Assembly: GCF_000226115.1 (NCBI RefSeq)
Contig: NC_016461.1
Span: 3,348,001-3,412,000 of the forward strand
Length of the DNA stretch: 64,000 bases
From: Thermothielavioides terrestris NRRL 8126
Lineage: Eukaryota; Ascomycota; Sordariomycetes; Sordariales; Chaetomiaceae
Direction of reading: 5' to 3'
Under the pieces are notes generated by a model. The model was not told where the DNA came from and searched no databases. It saw nothing but the letters and a program-made list of their open reading frames with translations. A program made the translations under genes and the position numbers. Within the stretch, counting starts at the first letter, position 1; each line of letters opens with the position of its first letter. Below, piece after piece: positions 56,116-64,000 of the stretch.

Positions 56116-57739
56116 TCAAACCCGTCTCAGCATAAACAACCTCTTTGGGGTCAACCAGAAGGAGCTCCTCACGCCTCTCATGGCTGCCGTCCCTGCAGCC
56201 TCCATGTCGGTCCAGACCGACCTCCGCTCATCCTCGGCCTTCCTCTCAATCTCCGATATCTTCCAGCTCCTCAGGAACCACAGAAATACGGCACCAGCAA
56301 GGAACATGAACCCGACAAATATCTGCGACGGCAGGAACTGATGAGTCCCCTCCCCCTTAACCAGCTGCAGCGTGATGGCCTCCCCAAACGTGGTCGGCAG
56401 CACCAGCGCGAAGCAGATGGCCCCGAACGTGCTGCCCGCCTCGGCAATGCCGACCACCTCCGCCAGGATCGGGTTGACGGTGCTCCAGAAGGTGCCCGAC
56501 ACGACGCCGGCGGTGGCCGCAAAGACCAGCAGGCCGGCGTAGCTCCGGGCCAGGATCCACAGGGTCAGGCACAGCACACCGCACAGCAGCGTCATGCACA
56601 GCGCCATGTTGATGCGCCCGACCCGGTCGCTGTAGTAGCCGACGACGGGCCGGCCGACGCCCAGGCCCAGGCTCAGCAGCGCCTGCACGACGGATCCCTG
56701 CGCTGGGCCCAGCCCGACCGAGGTCGCGTAGCTCGGCAGGCTGTACCACAGTGCTACGTAGCCGAACTCGGTCAGAAAGCCCCAGCAGAGGATGAGGAAG
56801 ATCTGGACGCGGAGGAAGTCGCGGAGGCTGAACGAGTAGCGGCTGACTCGTGAAGAGGAGGAGGTGGCGGAGGCGGAGGGCGGGCGCTCGCGGAGCAGCA
56901 GGACGCAGACTGCGTTGGCGGCAAGCGAGGTGAAGCTGAGGATGCGCCAGGTCCAGGCTATGCCCGAGACTTCGATCAGACGGCCTGCGATGAGGCTGTA
57001 GGCAAGCCCGCCGAGGCCGGCGCCCGACGTGGCGAAGCCGACGGCCAGGCTGCGGTGGGAGGAGAACCAGGGCGGAAGGAGGGACATGGCCTGGAGAGTT
57101 CACTTGCGTGAGCAAGGCGCAAATGCAAGACGGCATCGAAGAGTGAGTGTGCCTTACAGGTATGTAAATAAGCCCCATGCCCCAGCCAAAGCAGAAGGCA
57201 AAGGACAGGAAGAGATGCCAGATGCGCGTCGCCACCGACGAGGAAAACAGGCCGGCGAACACCACCGCTGTACCGAGCAGCATGGTGAGGCGCGTGCCGA
57301 TGCGCTTCTGCAAGGTCGCCGCCAGGGGCGAGATCAGCAGCGCCTGGGAGATGGACAGGCCGCCGATCATGGCGTACTCGAACTTGGTGGCGGCGCGGAA
57401 GGTGTCCAACGTCGTGTAGCGGTCGAGGAAGATGCCCCAGGACGAGTTGACGCCCCAGGTGTTGGCGTTGATCATGAAGACGCAGAAGGTGCACACCCAG
57501 CCGTAGCCGCCGTCCGGAGGGACATCCTCGACGGAGGCGACGTTGATGGGCTCTCGGGGTGCGGTTTGTTGGGAGGAAGGGGTGTCTGGCGAGGGAGACG
57601 GGAGGGACGGGTCATGGCAGATTCGGCCTGCTTTGGCGGGCAGAGCGATGGAGATGTCATCGTGGGTATGCCGGTGGGACGGCACGCGAGAGAGCGCAAT
57701 GTCCGTCGAGATGCGCGAGTGGCTCGTTACGGCGGCCAT
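56116..57739 (-). CDS. MFS monocarboxylate transporter-like permease (MCT/Mch family)
   Basis: Plasma- or vacuolar-membrane major-facilitator protein of 518 residues. Exons 57158-57739 and 56116-57090 (phase 0). A ~75-residue cytosolic N-terminus leads to PPDGGYGWVCTFCVFMINAN, the family signature at TM1. WGVNSSWGIFL, FGWGMGLIYIP (end of TM4, at the intron), SLLPPWFSSHRSLAVGFATS-GAGLGG and a second-half GRPVVGYYSDRVGRIN loop follow. These fit fungal Mch-type monocarboxylate carriers, whose substrates are mostly unproven. It starts at the ATG at 57739. Earlier in-frame codons are GTG only. It lies between the two SNF2 paralogues. Confidence 0.85.
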
Positions 57740-59206
57740 CCTGGATGCAGAGTCGGCCACCACCGTGCGACTCTTCCGGATTCATGGCGGGATGGTGCGA
57801 AGGTGAAGAAGGCCTATATAAGTGCCATCTTGAACCCGTTTTCCGGATTCTAGACCAGCGGAAAGTAGCGGTATATGTGGAGATGGCCTCCACATGGCCG
57901 GGCCGAGAACGGACGCAGGATGACTCCTTTACCGGGAGCAGTTGCCGCTTTGGATCTTCCCGAAGGTACCCTTTCAAGGTTCTTTTCGACTAGCTGCCGT
58001 CTCCGGAGGCGTGACGGGGGGTAGCACGCCCTAACGAAGACAACTCCACACAACCGGTTCGAGAACTCAGACTAGGACAACATAAACATTTTTTAGATAG
58101 TGTACCTTTTTAGGCGGATTTGGCTGCCCGTGCGCTGCTACACAACCACGCAAGTTGATCCAACCGGTAACTCTAACCCTTTAACTGCTTTTGCTGTATT
58201 CCGTATAGCGAAGTGCTTGCCTCTCTGCCTTTGATCCCTTAAGATGCGGACGTGGGAGAACTAGCACTACCTTGCCAACCAGTTGTGAAGCACTTGAAGC
58301 TAAGGTGGCAGCACCTCAAGTCAGACGCAGACCCTTCAGAAGGAAAATACACAAAAAAATAAAACGAAATAAAATAAAAATAAAAACAACGAAAATTTCT
58401 TTCCCATGATGTTTCGTTGTCTTGTTTGTGCTCTGGTTCCTCGTTCCTACAGGGTGTTTGAATACAAGGGATCGAGTACTCTTGGGCCCACCCCTATTCG
58501 TTTCCAAGTCCTCGCATTGGACTTTTGGCAATCCGTTGAAAGGTCTGGTGAAGGGCCGAAGACACCGGAATGACTACACTAGGTATAAGCACCCTAAAAG
58601 CTTTACTCCGCATTCTGCAGGAACCCTGCCGCTACACGAGTTATCCGGTCAGCGTGGGAATATGTCAGGTCAGAGCATTCCATGCACCAACTGCAGCAAT
58701 CACAACCCCGCTGAGTTACATCGGAACCAACCACGCATGCGTTCCGTAGTGTACGGAGTAACTACGCGCGGCTCATCGGACCACAGCGGAACCAATGGTG
58801 AGACCGGCCGGCTGGGCGCCACCAAACAACTCTTCCGGGCGGCCCTGTTGCTGACCGCGGAGCGTTGCATGGATCTGCGACCCAAGTTACCCAACCTTGT
58901 CTAGAGAAGACAAACCCGTCAGCCCCCTCGTCCCAGCTGCGGCTGCCATTCGTCAGCCTCTCCCGTCACAGTATGTCTCTGCTACCCCGACCGGCGGTAG
59001 GACTCTACGCAGAAGTTAGCTACCCGGAAAATGAACCGACTCTTGCATGATGCGGCCCCGGACCTGCAGGCTATCCCGTCCTCACTGACATGGCTCGCTT
59101 TCGCTACAAATGCGGGTTCTCCCCGCGCGGCCAGGACGCTTGGCCTTCGCTCTCGGCTTCCTTCTGAAGAGCAGGCCAGGTCGCCGTCTTGTGTCAGCCG
59201 TCTACA
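57740..59206. other. Divergent intergenic region MFS/PQQ protein
   Basis: 1.5 kb. It contains both promoters and an A-rich stretch (58341-58400, minus-strand T-rich). No supported gene. Confidence 0.5.
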
Positions 59207-60841
59207 ATGAAGGCCGCCGTCACCCTTCTGAGCTTGGCTGTTGCCGGTGCCGCCGCCGTCGGCAGCAGCAGCACCAGCACATGGTCTGGTTGGGGAGGCA
59301 ACTACCTGAACAACCACTGGGCCGCTGATAATCATGACCTCAACTCGACCACCGTCAGCTCGCTTTCCCTTCACTGCAAGATCCCGGACTCGGTTGGTCA
59401 GAGCGCGCCACCTGCAATCAGGGGTGAAGTTGCCTACTACCCCACGTACAATGGCTCCTTCGTCGCCCTGAACTACAGCTCCTGCGAGGTGCTGTGGAGG
59501 ATCAACGTCACTCAGGTTCTCGTCAACTTCCGAGCTATATCGGCTCTACAGTTGCTCGTCAATACCCCCATTTCTCGGACGTCCCCCCAGATCGACACGG
59601 CAAACAACGTCATCTATTTCGGCACTCAGATCCATGCGCTGCTCGTCGCTGCCGATCTGACCTCGGGGACCGTCCTTGGCGTGACGCAGACCAACCCGCA
59701 CGAGCTGGCCACCATCACCACAAGCCCGACCTTCTACGACGGCCTGGTAATCGTCGGAGTCTCCAGCGGGGAGGAGGACGCGGCCTTCTTCAGCAACGGC
59801 ACCTATCAGTGCTGCAGCTTCATCGGCAACGCGGCGGCCTTCCGCTTCAAGCGGACCGGCCGCTCCACGGGCAGATTCACCACCATCTGGAACGTCACCA
59901 CCATCCCCACCAACCTCCCGCCTGCCAACGGCACGTCCCAGTGGTCCGGCGCCGCCATCTGGGGCAGCCAGCCGTCCATCGACGTGCGCCGCCGGCAGGT
60001 CTTCTTCGCCACGGGCAACATGTACTCGGTGCCGGACGCGTACGCGCACTGCGTCGACGACCCGGACGTGCACTGCTTCCCGTCCTACATCTGGCAGGAG
60101 TCCGTGCTCGCGTTCGACCTCTACACCGGCCACGCGAACTGGGTCCGCCGCCTCGACAGCCTCGACGCCTGGACGCTCGTGTGCGGCGGTGGCGGCCTCC
60201 CGCGCAACACCACGCTGTGCCCGCAGAATCCCGGCACGGACGCCGACTTCGGCATGGCGCCGACGTTCATCCCCGGCGGCAGCGGCAGCCGCACGCCGCA
60301 GGGCCGCGACCTGCTGGCCGTGGGCCAGAAGTCGGGCGTGCTGTACGGGCTGGCCGCCGACTCGGGCGACGTGCTGTGGTCGACGCTGACCAGCCCCGGC
60401 AGCGAGCTCGCCGGCCTGTCGTGGGGCGTCGCCGCCGACGACCGCCGCGTCTACTACACGGGCATCAATGACGGGCAGAAGACCTGGGTGCTGCAGCCGC
60501 AGAACACGACGGCCGTCAACAACAGCATCTTCGGCGCCGCCGATCTCCGCGACGGCTCCCTGCTCTGGCAGATCCCCGTGCCGGACGGCGACTTGTCGCT
60601 CGTGATGCCCGCTGTCGTGGGGGATGTGATCCTCACCGGCTCGACGGGGCCCTTCGCGTTTTCGTCTCCGGGCCCGGGTGCGCTGTTGGCGCTCAAGCAG
60701 GACACGGGCGAGGTGTTGTGGAGCTATGAGTTGGTTGGGGGCTTCCAGGGCGGTGTTGCCGTGCAGGGGAAGTATGTGTTCCTGGGGACCGGCTATAAGG
60801 GGGGCACCGGAGGCGCGTTCTGGGTGTTCAAGGCCAGCTGA
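59207..60841 (+). CDS. Secreted PQQ-type beta-propeller protein (quinoprotein dehydrogenase-like)
   Basis: Intronless, 544 residues, starting MKAAVTLLSLAVAGAAAVGS (signal peptide). Repeated blade motifs of the pyrrolo-quinoline-quinone propeller are seen: GEVAYYPTYNGSFVALNYSS then CEVLWR; NNVIYFGTQIHALLVAADLT; QVFFATGNMYSVPDA; SVLAFDLYTGHANWVRRLDS; LLAVGQKSGVLYGLAADSGD then VLWS; GALLALKQDTGEVLWSYELV; KYVFLGTGY. These W-docking motifs recur about every 55-70 residues. Several Asn glycosylation sites and paired cysteines (QCCSF, HCVDDPDVHC) fit an extracellular enzyme. Similar fungal proteins are annotated as polyvinyl-alcohol-dehydrogenase-like. The cofactor and substrate are unproven. Confidence 0.8.
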   Translation: MKAAVTLLSLAVAGAAAVGSSSTSTWSGWGGNYLNNHWAADNHDLNSTTVSSLSLHCKIPDSVGQSAPPAIRGEVAYYPTYNGSFVALNYSSCEVLWRINVTQVLVNFRAISALQLLVNTPISRTSPQIDTANNVIYFGTQIHALLVAADLTSGTVLGVTQTNPHELATITTSPTFYDGLVIVGVSSGEEDAAFFSNGTYQCCSFIGNAAAFRFKRTGRSTGRFTTIWNVTTIPTNLPPANGTSQWSGAAIWGSQPSIDVRRRQVFFATGNMYSVPDAYAHCVDDPDVHCFPSYIWQESVLAFDLYTGHANWVRRLDSLDAWTLVCGGGGLPRNTTLCPQNPGTDADFGMAPTFIPGGSGSRTPQGRDLLAVGQKSGVLYGLAADSGDVLWSTLTSPGSELAGLSWGVAADDRRVYYTGINDGQKTWVLQPQNTTAVNNSIFGAADLRDGSLLWQIPVPDGDLSLVMPAVVGDVILTGSTGPFAFSSPGPGALLALKQDTGEVLWSYELVGGFQGGVAVQGKYVFLGTGYKGGTGGAFWVFKAS

Positions 60842-61015
60842 GCCGTGCACGTACTAGAGTAGCTATGTGCGTCGGTCCGGAATGTCACGTTCAAGCAGTG
60901 TATCCCCCTGCCCTTGAGGGTCCTATGCGTCCGAAATCTGGCACCTTGGTATGTCCCATTGCTCTTAGACGCCGCAGATGTTCTCACCTCGCTTCCTCGC
61001 CGCCTTTTCCATCCC

Positions 61016-64000
61016 TTAGACCTCCTCCACCTCCTCCCATACCGCAGCCTCCGTGGCCTCTTCAATCCTTTCGTCGTCCATATCATCATCTTCTTCGCCA
61101 GCAGAGTCCAACACGATAACCTCACCCTTCCTAACCCCCTTACCGCCACGCTTCGCCTTTTTTCGCTTCCGTTGCCGACGGCCACCACCACCACCATCAC
61201 CACCCCCGCCACCCTCAACCTCTCCCTCCCCGGCCTGAGCCCCCTCCTCCTCTCCTTCCTCCTCCTCCCCATCCTCCTTATCCTCCCCAATCCCAAAAAG
61301 CCTAGCAATCTCCTCCATCGTGAGCGCGGTCTTGTGCCCCGGGTCCTCCTGCAGCGCGCGCGCGATCTCGCGGTCTTTGGACTCCTGCATGGAGAGCAGC
61401 GCCTGGTCGATGCTGTCCTTGACGACCACCTTGACGAAGTGGGTCTCCTTGCGCTGGCCGATGCGGTGCACGCGGCCGAACGCCTGCGTCTCCATCGCCG
61501 TGTTCCACCACTGGTCCACCGAGATGACGCGGTTGGCGAAGGCCAGGTTGAGGGCGAAGCCGCCGCAGCGGAGGGAGGAGATCTGGAGTTTTTAGTAATA
61601 TTTTCAGGGTGGTTAGAGTGGTTAGGAAGGAGTTCGGTCATGCGGAGTGGGAGGGGATAGGTAGGGTATGAGACTAGAAAAGAGACAAAGGGCCGGCCTT
61701 ACCAGCACTTTGATGTCGGGCTTGTATTGGAAGTCGGCAATCGCGCCGCTCTTGTCGTCTGTGCTGAGGTCGCCGAAGTAGTAGAGGAAGGGGATGCCTT
61801 CCTCGTAAAGCATGCGCCCGAGGATGCAGGCCAACTTGGCCCAGTTGACGAAGACTGAGAAAGTCAGTGGTGGGGTTGGTGCACGTAGAACCAAACAGCC
61901 GCCTGGGGTGGAGGTTTCATACCGATGATCTTGTCGTCGGGCGCCTCCCGCTGCCAGATCAGAATCTGGTTCTTCACCGCGATCGTCTTGGCGCTGGCCA
62001 CCAGTCCTTTGTTAGGGAAGCTCTTGTCGTATTGCTCAATCCACTTGGAGCGGTCCTTCATCTTGGGCTGGACCCATCTCTCGTCGTCTCCGACCTGGCG
62101 CTCCTTCTTTCTCTTCTTCCTTGTCTTCCTCGCCGACTTCCCATCAGCGGCTTCTCTGTCACTCAGAGCTTCGCCGCTGGCGCACTCAGGCTCCTGCAGG
62201 TCTACCGCGCCGTAGATAGCCGCCCTGCACGTCGGACAGGCTGGCCTCACCTTGAGGGCCTCGGTAATGCACTCCTTGCAGAATGCATGTCCACACTAAT
62301 AATGGCCAGTTAATTAACCAGCATGAGGCGTATTGTGATAAAGGCTGGCTTTACCTCGGTGATTTGCGGGTCCACGGGAGGCTCATAGCAAGCCCTGCAT
62401 AAGACATCTTGGATCGTCGTTCCCGCTTCCAACTCAGCGAGTTCCTCGTTCATGTCAAATTCGAATCCGAAGCGGCTCTTTCCAAAGGTGGGGCCCAGAC
62501 CGTCCGCCTCGGTGCGGCCCTCGTACTCCATGTTCACCCAGTGCTGGACTTGGCGGTGCATCGGCGTCTTGCCGCCGATAGCGGCGAGCTGTTTGCGGAG
62601 GTACGTGAAGTCTTCAAGCGTAAAATTGTCCTTCAGCACGCCTTCGAGCAGGAGCGGATGCGCCACGGCCTGGCGCAAGCGGGTTAGATATGCCAGATAC
62701 GTGCTCATCTTCTTGTGAGCGACCCCCGCCTTGATATGGGAACTCAGGTTATCCCGGAATCGAGTCTCCAGTCGCCTGTGCCTGTTATTAGACGTGGAGC
62801 TGAAACATGGGCAGAGCGATGAAAAGTGGAAGAAGGACAGGTAAACAAGAAGGGATCAGGGTCAGTAGAACAGCGAAAGAGAAGCCCTACCGGTAGATAA
62901 GCCGCTCTTCTACGGTCAAATCCACCCAAATCAGCTTTGGCGGGTGGGTACGAGGAATCTCGAGAATCGGGCGGCCGAGAAAGTGATCGTCGACGTGTCT
63001 GCATGAGACTGTGAGCGCTTCCCTTCGAAACCGTAGTGCGGTTCCTCTCGTCATACCTTCGAAGCATAATGCTGGTGACGACGGCAGCCATCCTGTTTCG
63101 CGCATCATCCTTGCGCCATGTGTAGTCAGCAGGTTGCGTAGCGCGAAAGGAACTTGGATGTGAGGACTCAGCATACAGTTTGCAGGTTCCCGAACTGCTT
63201 CGCGAATTCGTTGCGGTCCTCGGCCCAGTGGGCACCGAGGAAGCGGAAGAGAGAGTAAAATTCTGTCCGAGAGTTGACTCTGGTGAGAACCACGAGGTCT
63301 TGATAACCAGACTAGGGAGGCTCGAAAGAGGCCACGTACCGTCGACGGAGTTGTGGAGAGGAGTCCCGCTCAGGATCCAACGGTACTTGCTCGTAAGATT
63401 GATACATGCTTGTGCGGCTGGCAGTGAAGGTTAACCCGTTAGTTAGTACGTGAAACCGAGGATTTGGGGGGGGGCAGACGAACTTCTGGTGTTGGGGTTT
63501 CGGATGGCGTGGCCCTCGTCGAGCACCACGCGAAAGAACTCGGTGCCAAAGAGCTCGCCCAGTAGCGCATCGAACTCCTTGGCCCATTCCTCGCCATCCA
63601 GCTTCCTGCCAGCAAGGCATCTCAGTTCCTTCTCAGACGGATAGGCTCTGGCGACCTCCTGGTAGCTCGCAAGGCTGTTTGGTTACGTCCTAAGGTCAGA
63701 GTCGCCGCGGTCGTGCTGCCTTGGGGTCCGACTTACATCACATCGGCGCTCTTCCACATCCACTCTTCGAGCTTCTGGCTTTGCTTGAAGTGGTGTATTT
63801 TTGAAATGAAAGATTCTTCGCAATGTGTCAGTATCTCCCTCTTCCACTGGTCGATGGCAATAGCCGGCGCCACAATCAAGGTCTGGTGGCGTCCCGCCCG
63901 GACGTCCTCCTCGCTGGGTCGGTTGGCTGACATGGCCGCCAGCATCTGAACCGTTTTGCCCAGCCCCATCTGGTCTCCCAGAATCCCACCATACGGACCG
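61016..64000 (-). CDS. SNF2-family ATPase with RING finger, paralogue B (partial, N-terminus beyond right edge)
   Basis: Exons seen: 63737-64000 (partial), 63484-63674, 63340-63417, 63177-63277, 63057-63109, 62891-62998, 62355-62775, 61923-62295, 61703-61854, 61016-61582. Motif I is GPYGGILGDQMGLGKTVQML; motif II is VVLDEGHAIRN (DEGH instead of DEAH); WILSGTPLHNSVD is motif III. RING is CRACYEPP...CGHAFCKECITEALK...CPTCRA. Helicase C contains VNWAKLACILGRMLYEEGIP, SSLRCGGFALNLAFANRVIS and QAFGRVHRIGQRKE. The C-terminus is Glu/Gly-rich then basic (RRQRKRKKAKRGGKG). The last intron boundaries and phases match those of paralogue A, with one extra intron (after GNLQT). Function: Rad5/Rad16-like chromatin remodelling or ubiquitin ligase, inferred. 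Confidence 0.88.

Overview
The window is nuclear DNA of a filamentous ascomycete. Genes carry short GT-AG introns, lie on both strands and are about 1-2 kb apart. Several families point to Pezizomycotina: a HeLo-like/NACHT/ankyrin STAND receptor, a HET-domain remnant, a Zn2Cys6 regulator, and a QCR10 gene with tiny exons. Overall style (GC-rich coding, short introns, CG-rich codons) suits Sordariomycetes, perhaps Sordariales; that is inference, not a species call. No rRNA, tRNA, CRISPR or plasmid feature was seen.

Layout. 1-5.6 kb: housekeeping genes: MED4 (cut by the left edge), QCR10 (six exons), ALG10 and a small conserved-looking protein. 6.3-6.6 kb: a 370-bp MITE. 6.8-9.7 kb: a Zn2Cys6 regulator divergent from a SAM methyltransferase. 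10.4-19.9 kb: a convergent pair, a STAND/NLR-type receptor and an 1861-residue ankyrin/coiled-coil protein. 19.9-23.8 kb: gene-poor, with a homopolymer block and a decayed HET gene. 23.9-29.5 kb: fungal amidase, a quinone oxidoreductase with an in-frame TAG, and UDP-glucose 4-epimerase. 31.1-32.1 kb: a frameshifted pseudogene. 33.5-39.4 kb: SUN-domain protein and DBP4 RNA helicase (convergent). 40.5-44.0 kb: pectinesterase and an NCS1 nucleobase permease (convergent). 45.3-48.4 kb: remnant of an alpha/beta-hydrolase and a glycosylated membrane protein. 48.7-50.1 kb: two more MITE copies in opposite orientation around a 28/24-bp minisatellite. 50.7-64 kb: two SNF2/RING ATPase paralogues on the same strand, separated by an MFS monocarboxylate-type transporter and a secreted PQQ-propeller protein; the second paralogue runs off the right edge.

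Themes. (1) A non-self-recognition flavour between 10 and 22 kb (NLR, giant ankyrin protein, dead HET gene). (2) A small TA-target MITE family with degenerate telomere-like repeats inside, found at palindromic target sites. (3) Two SNF2/RING genes sharing eight intron positions and phases, one of which appears to use a GC-AG intron. (4) At least four decayed or interrupted genes. Exon coordinates below were derived by hand from splice signals, reading-frame continuity and family expectation; no database search was run.
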